From NCBI RefSeq assembly GCF_036864975.1, contig NZ_CP104311.1:1900001-1964000 (forward strand): 64,000 nt of DNA, in the 5' to 3' direction. Below are positions 37,264-47,800 of this stretch, piece by piece; positions within the stretch are counted from its first letter, which is position 1, and each line of letters starts with the position of its first letter. Source of the DNA: Methylococcus capsulatus (GTDB taxonomy: Bacteria > Pseudomonadota > Gammaproteobacteria > Methylococcales > Methylococcaceae). The notes below the pieces were generated by a model that saw only the letters and a program-made list of their open reading frames with translations, made no database searches and was not told where the DNA came from. The translations under genes and the position numbers were made by a program.

Positions 37264-38159
37264 GACCGCTTCAGCTCCACGATCGCCAAGCTAGAATTGA
37301 TGTTCGGTGGGCTGCCGTTGTAGTTCTGGAAGACATGCACCGTGTAATTGAAGGCGGCGGTGGCTGGGGGCGACGAGTCGATCCAGGCGATGGTCTGGGA
37401 CTTGCCGATTGAACTGACGTTGGTGATGATCCGGTCGGACACATCCACGATGGTCGAGCCGTCCCGTTTGATGGCACTGGCGCCGGTATAGTCGGTGCCC
37501 AGATCCATCCACTGTTGCCACGCCAGCAGCAAGAACTTCCCGCGCAGCGAGGCATTGGCCACGGCAGGGATGTTCCAGCTGCTGGTCTGCACCCAGGTGT
37601 TGTACGCCGTGGATACCAGGCCCGACGCCCCCTGCAGCACCGATAGCGCATTTAGCGCCAGCTTCAGCGTGCCCAGGGTCGAGTCCGACATAAAACTGTC
37701 GACGTTGCCCGAGGTCAGAAGATCCAGCGTCGCATAGGCACCCTGGCCGACGATGGCAGCGGCCGTCTTGTAAGCCGTCACGTCCGACACCACCTGCCAC
37801 AGCGTGCCGGTCCAGGTCGCCCAGGTCTTATTCGCGGTGTCGAACCAGAGATCCCCCGCCGTGGGCGAAGCCGGCGTCCCCGACTGGATGAATATCTTGT
37901 TGCGGGTTGCATCCGCCGGTGGTTTGGTCCCGGTGACATTGTCGTAGGGGACGGTCGGCGCGGCGCTTTCCGGCCCCGGTGCGCTTTGAGACGGGTGCCA
38001 GGCGCTGGACTGGCCATAGGTGTCCAGATCGCGGTACCAGCTCGCGCGAGCCGCGATGCTGCCGGTCGGCATGGCGGCGATGGCGGTATAGCCCGCGCCG
38101 GGCGTATCGCGTCGCACCAGGAACCCGGTTGCATTTTCCCGGTAGAGTGCGAGCGCCAT
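37260..38159 (-). CDS. phage tail fibre-like protein
   Basis: 299 aa. A Pro-rich hinge (APTVPYDNVTGTKPPADATR) precedes FIQSGTPASPTAGDLWFDTA, a short motif typical of phage fibre and tail tip proteins. The C-terminal half is Ser/Thr-rich beta-like sequence. It probably contributes to host attachment. It lies between the fibre region proteins and a baseplate-like protein and overlaps the downstream gene by 4 nt. Confidence 0.72.
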   Translation of the reverse strand: MALALYRENATGFLVRRDTPGAGYTAIAAMPTGSIAARASWYRDLDTYGQSSAWHPSQSAPGPESAAPTVPYDNVTGTKPPADATRNKIFIQSGTPASPTAGDLWFDTANKTWATWTGTLWQVVSDVTAYKTAAAIVGQGAYATLDLLTSGNVDSFMSDSTLGTLKLALNALSVLQGASGLVSTAYNTWVQTSSWNIPAVANASLRGKFLLLAWQQWMDLGTDYTGASAIKRDGSTIVDVSDRIITNVSSIGKSQTIAWIDSSPPATAAFNYTVHVFQNYNGSPPNINSSLAIVELKRS

Positions 38160-38912
38160 CTACAGCAGCTCCGAAAATTCCAGGCCGACGGTATGGGCGT
38201 TGAGGTACGGATCTTCGATCTCACTGAGTTCGCGCATCCTGCAGAACATGTTGCGCTGGGCCTGATAGGTCGTGTCGTCCGGATCGGCGATCAGGAGATA
38301 CTCACGGTGGTCGCCCTGCGACCGCATCATCGGCAGCAGCACACCCCAGGCATCGGCATCGGGCAGAAAGTCGAAGCGGGCCCGGAACACCCGCCGCAGC
38401 GGCTTGACGTTGAAATCCTCGTAGCCGCTCAGGGACTCGGCCACCTCCGTTTTGCTCTCGATCCGGAGTGAGGCGCCCCATTCGATGTTGTTCTCCGGGC
38501 TCGGTTGCCAGCCGGCGCCGATGAATATGCGGCCCATCTCCGGATTCGAAGCCCCCGTCAGCGTCAGCCGCCAATAGCGGGCGACCACGGCCGCGGGCAG
38601 CGCTCGCAGATAGCTGGTATCGGCATAGGTCGGCAGCGTGGTCGTGTCGTAGGCGATGCTCGAAAAGTTGCTGACCGCCGAGCCCTCCAGCCGCACCGTG
38701 GACGCATTGTGGTCCTTGATGCCGAATGCCCGGATGGCGGCATCCGGCACACCGAGATCGATGTAAATCTGCCCGGTCAGACCGGTCGCGCGCGCCTTGC
38801 TGCCGGCGTAACGGTTCTGGAGGTTCGTCAGCGGATAGCTCGCATTCCAGCCGGTCCCGCCCAGGGTAGCGATGTCGATCAGGTTGGCGTAGCCGATCAC
38901 GATAGGCTGCAT
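38160..38912 (-). CDS. phage tail tip/baseplate protein
   Basis: 250 aa. The N-terminal part (YANLIDIATLGGTGWNASYP, followed by VARYWRLTLTGA) looks like a discoidin-type beta-sandwich common in tail tip proteins. The C-terminal half (VFRARFDFLPDADAWGVLLP) is a conserved phage segment. It ends one base before the next minus-strand gene. Role inferred from position. Confidence 0.72.
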   Translation of the reverse strand: MQPIVIGYANLIDIATLGGTGWNASYPLTNLQNRYAGSKARATGLTGQIYIDLGVPDAAIRAFGIKDHNASTVRLEGSAVSNFSSIAYDTTTLPTYADTSYLRALPAAVVARYWRLTLTGASNPEMGRIFIGAGWQPSPENNIEWGASLRIESKTEVAESLSGYEDFNVKPLRRVFRARFDFLPDADAWGVLLPMMRSQGDHREYLLIADPDDTTYQAQRNMFCRMRELSEIEDPYLNAHTVGLEFSELL

Positions 38913-38913
38913 G

Positions 38914-41409
38914 TCATCCCCACAGGATCAGGTCGAGGCGGTTGCGTTGGAAATCCGGCTGGGTCATCACCACTACCTTGGCGCGCCCCGCCGGATAGCC
39001 GCATTGATCGGATACCAGGACGACCTCCGAGCCGAGGTCGATCAGGTCCATCCACGCGTCAGGCGCTCCCAGCGTCACCGCAATCGGATCATGGCAGTCG
39101 TCGAACCGGGCTCGCCGGCGCGTACCTTCGGCCAGACACTGGCTGATGCCGTTCTGGTAGCTGGTGAGGGTGGTCTTCTCGGCCAAGGGACGGTTCGCTT
39201 TGACGGACGGTACCGAGATCACCTGGTCCCGGCTGGCCTTGTCCCACCACTGCGCCCGGGCGGGTTGCTCCTGGGCCTGTCCGGTCAGATTGGCGTTGGG
39301 CTGCACCGCGTAGTTCCAGTCGCCCTGCACCGTGACCTCCCACAGCGGCCGCTGGACCGGCCCGACCGGTCCGAATTCCTGGATGTGCTCGTCGGTGATG
39401 GTCGCCACCGGATTCCCTGCCGGGCCGTCGAAGCGGCGGACCCGGAACCGGTTCAGGTTGTCGAATCCCCACCAGGCGCCGACCGAAATGCAGATCCGGT
39501 CCAGCACGCCGGCGATGGTTTCGCCGTCCCCCACCAGGATGCCGAGTGAGCCGGCATTCGCCGCATCGAGGTCGAGGAAATCCTGCTCGACCCAGTCGGC
39601 GGCGGTGTAGCCCAGTGACTGCAGTATCCGCTTGAGGATCCCGGCCGCGGAGATCTGGGTGTAATCCCACTTCTCCGCCGCGCAGACCGCCAGGGTCCGG
39701 AACGGCTCGCGCTCCAGCTTGATGTAAGTCGGTCCCGCCTTATAGATGTTGTAGCCCCCGGCACCGACCGTGGATGATTTGAAGGCCGACAGGCTGGTGT
39801 ATTCCGTGCCGCGGGTGAGGAAAGTCCCACCGTCGAAGACGTTGACGATGTCGTCGAAGGCAGAGGTGCTGATTTCGTAGATCTGCAGCGACGTGTTCAC
39901 GCACGGCGGCGTGATCGCCGCCAGCCGGCCGAAGCCGAGCGGACGCTGCTTGCCCTTTTGATCGTCCGGGGTGCCGTCCAGTCCGTCGGGCAGGACGTTG
40001 GTGCCGCCGTAGGAGAGGGTCTGCAGCGGCGTCTTCAGGGTTTCCTCACGGCCGCGCAGGCGGATCGCCACCCGGTTGGGTTCGAAGCTGGCGGTTTCGA
40101 CGGTGGCCTTGAGCCGGGTCGTGAAGCTGGCGTAGGGCGCCCCGGCTTCTCCGACCTTTAGCGTCAATTCGTAACCGCCGAAGTAGTAATCGCGCAAGGC
40201 CTTGAGCTGCCCGCTGGCATTGACCAGGGTCAACGCCCCGTAGCTGGCCGACACATGGCCGCCCACCACGTCGGTGGGGATCTCCCGGCGCAGCGTGGCC
40301 GGTTGCTGGATCAGGGGCTCGTACAAGATTCCGCCGTTGTCGTAGCCATCCGCCCCCGAGCTGTAGCGCAAGGTGCGGATACCCGGCAATGTTGGGTCGT
40401 AGCAGGTGATCTCGGCGAGGTAGATGCGCTGGGACGCGGGCGGGATGAAGACTCGGCCGACACTGAGGTCGGCCGATGCGGCGGCGCTGGCGGCCAGGCT
40501 GCCAGCCAGCCGGATCGACGTCGTGAGGCTCGCCGAGGCCGAGGCCACCGAGGACATCGCACCGGCCGGCGCGATCTGCGTGGACAGGCCAGCAGCAGCC
40601 GTTGCCACGCTGGCGGAATCTCCCGCCAGCGGGATCTGCGTGGTCAGGTTGCCGGACAATGTGGCGATCCCGGCCGCATTGCCAGAGAGGGCAATCCCCG
40701 TGCTTAAATCCGCCGATGCACTGGCCTGGGCCTGGATCGCCCCGTCCAGCACGACGGAGAAATAGGCTGCGGCTGCGGCCGCGGCGGTGGCGGCGCCCTG
40801 CAATGCGATGCCCGTGGTCAGGTCGCCCGCCAGTGTGGCGCTGGCCGCCAAATCGCCACTGAGAGCAATCGTAGTGGTCAGATCGGCAGCGGCCGTCGCG
40901 ACCGCGGCGGCATCGGACGCTAAATTGATCTGTGGTGTGTAGTAGACCGTGATCCGTACAGCATCAACCGACGCGGTCCGGACAAATGTGCTATTCGTCG
41001 CGATGGCAGCGCCGAAACTGGCTGCATTGATGTCGGCTGCCGTCCAGGTCTCGCCCCACAGATCGGACGAACCGCCGTAACTGGCGAACGCGTCCGTCGT
41101 CGGCCAATCCGTCGTAACGGATTTGTCCGTCGCGCCGACGGTGCCCGCTTTGACGATGCGGACCGCTTTGTCTTTGACGGTTGACCCGGAGGCTTTCCTC
41201 TCCCACTCAACAACGATGCCTTCGATGACTGCCCCGGTGGGGATCGAAAATCCGAACCCCGTGGCTTTTAGATACTGGGTCCCGTTCGAATAGGCTGTTG
41301 AGTACGAGTCGTCGCCCGCGCCGGCGTTGCCCGGATTGCTCCAGACATTACCCGCCAGCGCGCTATCGCTGACCGCGGTGGACGCGTAATTAGGGCCTGC
41401 CGTTGCCAC
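38914..41409 (-). CDS. large phage tail tip protein with Ala-rich repeats
   Basis: 831 aa in three parts: an N-terminal beta domain (residues 1-160, AGTVGATDKSV region), an Ala/Ser/Thr repeat domain (about 161-330), and a C-terminal tail-hub-like domain (331-831) beginning FIPPASQRIYLAEITCYDP. The last part, with YGALTLVNASGQLKALRDY and AGSLGILVGDGETIAGVLDR, resembles gpJ/hub-like proteins of long-tailed phages. It likely sits at the tail tip. Confidence 0.78.
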   Translation of the reverse strand: MATAGPNYASTAVSDSALAGNVWSNPGNAGAGDDSYSTAYSNGTQYLKATGFGFSIPTGAVIEGIVVEWERKASGSTVKDKAVRIVKAGTVGATDKSVTTDWPTTDAFASYGGSSDLWGETWTAADINAASFGAAIATNSTFVRTASVDAVRITVYYTPQINLASDAAAVATAAADLTTTIALSGDLAASATLAGDLTTGIALQGAATAAAAAAAYFSVVLDGAIQAQASASADLSTGIALSGNAAGIATLSGNLTTQIPLAGDSASVATAAAGLSTQIAPAGAMSSVASASASLTTSIRLAGSLAASAAASADLSVGRVFIPPASQRIYLAEITCYDPTLPGIRTLRYSSGADGYDNGGILYEPLIQQPATLRREIPTDVVGGHVSASYGALTLVNASGQLKALRDYYFGGYELTLKVGEAGAPYASFTTRLKATVETASFEPNRVAIRLRGREETLKTPLQTLSYGGTNVLPDGLDGTPDDQKGKQRPLGFGRLAAITPPCVNTSLQIYEISTSAFDDIVNVFDGGTFLTRGTEYTSLSAFKSSTVGAGGYNIYKAGPTYIKLEREPFRTLAVCAAEKWDYTQISAAGILKRILQSLGYTAADWVEQDFLDLDAANAGSLGILVGDGETIAGVLDRICISVGAWWGFDNLNRFRVRRFDGPAGNPVATITDEHIQEFGPVGPVQRPLWEVTVQGDWNYAVQPNANLTGQAQEQPARAQWWDKASRDQVISVPSVKANRPLAEKTTLTSYQNGISQCLAEGTRRRARFDDCHDPIAVTLGAPDAWMDLIDLGSEVVLVSDQCGYPAGRAKVVVMTQPDFQRNRLDLILWG
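40420..40930 (-). repeat. ~20-residue protein repeats in the tail tip protein
   Basis: About seven units of the form xLTTxIxLxGxxxxxAxAxA recur every 20-21 residues (for example ADLTTTIALSGDLAASATLA and GNLTTQIPLAGDSASVATAA). The regular spacing suggests a beta-solenoid or stalk. Confidence 0.8.
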
Positions 41410-41439
41410 TGCGGTTCCTATCCCTGATGCGGCCGGCGC

Positions 41440-41877
41440 TTAGTTGTCGATCTGGACCGTCAGAGCGCCCGCCGCAAACGTCGGGGCGGGATCGCCGTTG
41501 TTGACGGTCTTGGCCGCGCTGAGCGCACCCCAGACCAGTAGATTGCCGGCAGCGGCCGCATCGAAAATACCGAAGTGGGTGATCGAACCCCAGTTTGCGG
41601 TCGGCGCGGGAAACGCGATCGTAGCCGCGTTGCTGATCGTGCCGCCGGTGCCGGAGCTGGCGCCGGTGGTATTGCCGTGGGTGCCGTTCCAGGCCGTCAG
41701 CCCGGAGGTGACGGCAACCCGAGCATACGAACCGCCGGCCACCTCTGTGCCTCCACCGGTATCGCTGGGCGCGGCGGTTAACAGTGCGATGTAGAGCGTT
41801 GCCGGCGGGGCATACGCTGTGGCCCGGAACAGGTCGTCGAGCAATTTGTTTTCGAGGTAGTTGGATAAAGCGGTCAT
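41440..41877 (-). CDS. phage tail fibre/needle domain protein
   Basis: 145 aa. MTALSNYLENKLLDDLFR followed by YIALLTAAPSDTGGGTEVAG and ITHFGIFDAA is a pattern shared by many phage tail proteins of about 120-150 aa. The exact role is unknown. It precedes the tip protein and follows the tape measure. Confidence 0.75.
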   Translation of the reverse strand: MTALSNYLENKLLDDLFRATAYAPPATLYIALLTAAPSDTGGGTEVAGGSYARVAVTSGLTAWNGTHGNTTGASSGTGGTISNAATIAFPAPTANWGSITHFGIFDAAAAGNLLVWGALSAAKTVNNGDPAPTFAAGALTVQIDN

Positions 41878-41896
41878 GGTTGTCTCCTAGCTAGGA

Positions 41897-44800
41897 TTAC
41901 GAGGCATAACGGGACCGGCGCTCCATCTCGTCCAGGTGCGCCAGCATTTGGTTCATCACTATGAGCAACTGCGAGAATCCCGCGCTCTGCACGTTGACCC
42001 CAGCTTTCGATTCGCGCCGGATCGATTCCAGTGCTTCTTTCAATCCCTTGAGTTCGGTGCCGGATTGGTTGGCTTCGATGCGGCTGAGGCGCTCTTCGAT
42101 CTGGGCGGTTTGGCGGGATGGGGTGGACCTGGTCGGCGGCTGGTGGCCGACGAAGGGCATGTCGATCGCGGGCGAACTGGCCGCCGGCTTGAGCATCAGG
42201 CTCTGGACGGCCGAGGCGGCGTTCGACCAGGTCGGCGGTAGGTCGAGGATGTTGGCGTAGGCGCCGTGGGCGTCGTTCGCCGCCGAGAACATCGACAGCA
42301 GCTGACGTGGATCGAACGGCAGGCCGCCGAGCAGCTGCTGGATCTGGTCGATGGTCTTCGCGGCAGAGCCGCTCCCACGGATTGCAGAGTCGCCCCCGCT
42401 GACGGCGGCGAGGATGCGCGCGGTTTCGTCTGCGGTGTGGACGTAGCCGGGGCGGTTGAAATTGATGAGCTCAGGGCCGAGTTCGCCGACGAGAGCGAGC
42501 CCGCCGCGATAATGGCCGCCGGCGGCATGATGCGGGAGGGGATCGCCCGAGCCGCCCGCAGTCGGGGCCGTCGGCTCGTACACGCCGGGGTCAGGATCAG
42601 GGGGCGCGGTGACGTTGACGCCCTGGCTGCGCAGCCATTCGACCAGTGACCCGATGGCGGCCGTGTTGGCGCCGACGACACCCGCGAGCGAGTCGAGGAA
42701 CGTCTGGTATTGCCGCTGAGCCGTCTCATAGGCTTTCGCCAGATTCTGATCAAGCGTTTGTAGCTCTTTGACGGTTTCGGCCTTAAGTGCTTGCACGTCC
42801 GGCCTTGAATCCAGATCCTGCGCGGCTTTGATCTGTTCGTCGGCTTTCGTGCGGATTGCTTGTATCTGGGATTCGGCGGTCGCCCTGAGTCCAGATACGA
42901 TGTCCTCGGAGGCCGTGCGCTGACTGGCGAGATAGTCTTGGGATGCCTGCTGAGCCGCCTTGATCTGCTCTTGAACCAGTCGCTGAGCTTCTTTGTTTTC
43001 TTGGGCTTGCTGCTTGCGCAGCTCTTTGAGCTGGGACTCGACGCTGTCTGGGCTGGTGACGTTCGTATTGCCAATCCGAGTCGCGTCGGACTGGATTCGG
43101 TTATAGGCCTCAGCGTAGCCGGGGCCGGAGCCATAGTAGTCCTTGGCTGCCTGGCGGTAAGCCTCGGCATCTTGCTGATACCGGGCCGCCGCTTCGGCAT
43201 CCGTTGGCGCTTTCGCCGCCGTCGCTTCGTACTGCGCCTTGGCCGCTTCCAGCCGGGCCTTCGGGGACAGCGGTGAATCCGCCGACGTCATCAAGCTCTT
43301 GGCGTAGTCGGCGATTCCCTTGATCGCGCTCTTGAGCTGGTTCGCTACCTGGAGCTGCTCGTTCAATGCATCCAGCGCGGCCTGTTGGGCCTCCTGTCGG
43401 ATCTCAGCAGCAACGTCCGCGGCCTCTTGGATCGCGGACGTCTGGGCTTCGAGCCTTTTGCTTTCCGCCTCGGTGATCGCCGCCAGTCGATCGTTTTCGG
43501 CTTGGATGGCCGCGTTGAGCGTGGTGTTGACCGCGTCGATCTCGGCTTGCATGCGGGTCTGGATCGCCTGCACCTCCGCCTGGACCGCTTGTTGGATCAG
43601 TGCCAGCTCGGCCTGGTACCGGGCCATCACGGCAGCCTGCACGCCTTGAATCAGCGCGATTTCCCTGCTGATGTCGGTACCGCCGCCGGCACGGTAATCG
43701 GCGAGCTTCTGCTTGGCCTTGTCGACGTTCTGCCCCGCCAGGTCGGCGACGGCCTGGGGCCCGCGGAGCTCGGCGATCTGCTGGGCGATAGACTGACGAG
43801 CCTGCTCGATGCCGGACGTCATCTGCTCCCAGAGGTTTTTCATCGACTGGGCGAGCGCGGCGCCGACCTGGTCCATGCCGACGCCGAGGGTCTTGGCGTC
43901 CTCGTACAGACCCTTGAACTGATCGCGCAGCCCATTGAACGCGATCGTGTTGGTATCGAGCACGCCGGCCATTTGCTCCAGGCCGTGGACGAAGTCGTCC
44001 TTGAGTTTCTTTTTCGCCGACTCCGTGGCCTTGTCCACATCTTCGACGGATTTGCCCAGGGCAATGGCGTCCTCGCGTAAGGTCTTGGCCTGGTCATCGA
44101 TGGCCTTGAGCGCTGCGGCAGCGCCGGACACGCTCTCGCCCGCGAACTGTTTCAGCGTGTCGTCGAACTGGTCCTTGAGTTTCTGCTTTGCCTTCTCCGT
44201 CGCCCGGTCGACGTCCTCCACCGACTTACCCAGGGCAATCGCGTCCTCGCGAAACGCTTTGGCTTGGTCGTCGATCGCCTTGAGCGCTGCGGCAGCGCCG
44301 GACACACTCTCGCCCGCGAACTGTTTCAGCGCATCGTCGAACTGGCCATTGAGGGCATCGGTGGCAGCCTTCTGGTATTGGTTCAGCTCGTCGACGCTGA
44401 TGCCCAACTCGTTCGCGCCGTCGCGCGCCCAGCTGAAATAGTCGGTGATCTCTTTCAGCTTCGCCGCGAATTGGGACGCGCCCTGCCCAGCATAGGCCTG
44501 GGCTTGATCGAGCACCTCCTGTTTCTGCTGCTCCTTGCGCTGCTGCTTTGCCGCATCGATATCCACCTGACCGATACCCAAGGCGTCGAGCGAATCGCGC
44601 CCGTTCTCCAGTCGCTTGATTTCCTTGGCCAGCTTCTTGGGATTCTTGATTGATGCCTTGGCTTCGTCGATCTGCTTCTGCCAATAGGCGTCCCAACCCG
44701 TCTGCCACTGCTTCAACATCTCCGGATTGCCGGCAAGATCAGGGTTGTCTAGTTGCTTGAGCAGCCCTTTGGCTTCTTTCTTGTCGGCGCCGGTGAGCGA

Positions 44801-47800
44801 CACGAAATCGCCGTAATTCAGCAGGTTTTTGCCCCGCTGAGCCTCTGCTTTGTTCTGCTTTGCGAGTTCGGCGACGTTGTTGCGCTGGTCCTGGGCGATC
44901 TGGTCGAAGCTCTGCATGTCGTTGAAGACTTTCGAGCCGATCGATTGCGGCTTGCCGAGCAGCTGATTGACGCGGTCCTGCGTGTTGTATTCCGCCGCCT
45001 TCAGGAATTGGTCGACCTTCTTGTGCACGTCGTCGACCGACACCCCGAATTTCTTGGCGATGTCCTCCATCTGCTGGAACGACTGCACCAGCTTGGCGAA
45101 CGCATCCGTGTTTGGCGTCAGCTCGCCGAGGAAGGTGCGCAGCGCGCCGGCCTCCTTCATATTGCCGAAGAAGGTCTCGGCGCTGCCGCCGGACAGGTCC
45201 AGGGATTTGCCGATCACTTTGAAGGAGGAAGCGCCGGCCGCATATTTGCGCACCTCCTCCGCGGCCTTGATGTTGTCGCCGAACGCTTGGAGGTCGCCGG
45301 ACAGCATCACCACCGCTTTCGTCAGCGGGTCGGCCATCTGGCTCGTGACGGCCGGTTGCTGAAACAGTCGCATGACGCCGATGCTGACCGCCTGGGCCAT
45401 GTATTTGTTGGCCTCGGAATCTGCCTTCATCCGGGCGGAATAGAGCCCAGGAATCTGCATGCCGAAATAGCCTTCATGCTGGCGCATGTTGAGATTGAAG
45501 GCGGGCAGCTGGACGGCCAGCGTCTTTTCGAGATCCGTCAAAGGCTGGAACAGCTTGGTGGCGAAATTCCCCAGAAAGGCCAGATTGCCGCCATTGCGCT
45601 CGGCCTGTTTGTTCAAGGTCCAGCTATCGTTCTGCCAGGAATACTGGGCCGTGGCGTCTGGCTGCCCCTTTTTGATTGAGGACATGACTGCGGCGACGAC
45701 GGCGGCGACGACGACCCCGATGCCGGTGGACGACAAGGCCGTCAGCAGCGTGCTTTCGGCGACCGTGGCGCCGAGCATCCCGCCGGTGGCGGCGGCATAG
45801 CCTGCCACCCCGCCCACGGCGCCACCCACCATGCCGCCCTCGCGGCCGTAGGTATATTTCCCGCCAATCGCGTTGCCGATCATGTATCCGGTGCCGAGAC
45901 CGCCTATGCCCGCACCGGCATAGCCGAGCGCGGTGCTGGCCCAGCCGGGGCCGCCCAGCCAACTGCCCGCCGTACCTGCCGCCCGTGTCCCGGCGCCGGC
46001 GGCATCCACGATGGCCACCGGCATGGCCTTGCCGCCACCGGTCGAAACGAACATATCGCCGACGTTGGCCCAGTTCGCAACGGCCGCCCCGGTATTGACG
46101 ATCCCACCCACCGAGGGCGCGGCTGTGGCTCCCGAGCCACCGAACCAGCTGCCGACGGAGCCTATCAGCCCGCCAATGGAGCCGGCCCCCGACGAGCCTC
46201 CGGTGAAAAACTGCGTCACGGCGCTCTGCATCAGCTGCGACGCCATCTGCTGCAGCATCCGGCTGAACTGCTGCCCCATATTCGCCGTGGCGGACCCGAA
46301 CGGGTCGAAAAACATCGAGGTGAAGATGCCCATCATGTTCTGAGCGATGCCGCCCAAATCGGACAGCATGGACTGACCGGTCTGGGTCATCTCGCCCATC
46401 ATGTGATTGGCGGCTTCGGTGTGGGCCATGGCGGCCGCCGTGGCTGCGGCCTCTTCCTCGCCCATGCCCTGGGTCACGTCATAGACCGCGCTCAGGTAGG
46501 ACCTCATCCGGGCCAGCGCTTCCGGCCCGTAACCGGCTTCGTGTGCAGCTTGGAGCTGGGCCAGGATCGCGAGCTGTTTCTGTTCTTCGTCCTGGGCACT
46601 TTGCAGGGCCTGGGCGTTCGTCTCTGCTTTCCGCCGGATCGCCTCGGCGATGTCGTTCTGGGTTTTGATCTCGAGCTGCTTGATCCGCTCGGCGCCTTCG
46701 TAGGCCTGGCGTTCTTCGACCAGCTGCTTGGCCAGCTTGGCGCGCTCGTCGGACTCTTTGCCGATCAAGCCGATCGAGGCCTTGCGCGCGGCTTGTTCGG
46801 CTTCGCTTGCGCCGGTGGTGTCCTGTATGTTCTGGAGCTGGTCTTTCAGTGATTGGATGAACTTGTCGCTGGCTTCGATCGCGTTCTGGTGCTCAGTCGC
46901 CGCCTTCTTGACCGCGCTGGCTTCCTCGGAGATGGCCTTTGTATGGGCCTTCTTGGTCTCCTCGGCCGATTTCTCCACAGCGATCGTTTCGAGGACTTTT
47001 TTCTTATACGCCTCGGTTTCCTGGGCATTGAACCCGAGCTGCTTGGCCCGCGATTCCGCCCACTTCCCCCAATCCTGTTTGGCTTTCGCCTGGCGCTGGT
47101 CAAGGTCGTCCATGGAGCCGGCAAACTTTTTGGTTTGCTGGCTGGACTGATCCATCGCTGCGCCAGCCTTGGTGACAGTGACCGAGAGGTCACCTATCGC
47201 CTGCTTGGCTTGGTCGGCCTTGGCCTTGAGATCGACGCCGATGATTTTGGTGGGGTCGGTGGTATTCAGCGCGCCGGCATTGCCCTGACTGCGGATCCGC
47301 AGCGCCTCGTCGTTGGCCGCGATCATGTTGGCGCGCCAAGCCGACAGGGCTTCCGCGCCGGCGAGGACAGCAAAGGTGGCGGCGCCGATCGGCCCGCCGA
47401 GCGCACCGACCGCCCGGCTGAACAGCAGCGTGCCATTGGCGGCCGCCGCGGCCTCCGCCACATAGGCGGTCATCGCGGTCACTGCCTTGACACCGATGGC
47501 GACCGCCACCACTTCACCGGCCCGGACTGCGCCGTCGGCGATCTGGTCGAAGTGGGTGGCCACTCCACTGATGGCATTGGCCACGTCCCGGCTGGCGCCG
47601 GCCGCCTGGTCGGCTTTGCCGATGTAGCGCTCCCAGGCGTTTTCGATCTGCTGCACCGCACCGCCGATGGTGTTGGGCATCGTCGCGGCTTCGGCCTTGA
47701 GCCGTTCGGAGGCAGCGATGATGGCGTCGAACAGCTGCGTGTTGCTGATCAGCCCGTCCGACATCTTTTGCTTGAGGTCGCCCATGCTGCCGCCCAATTG

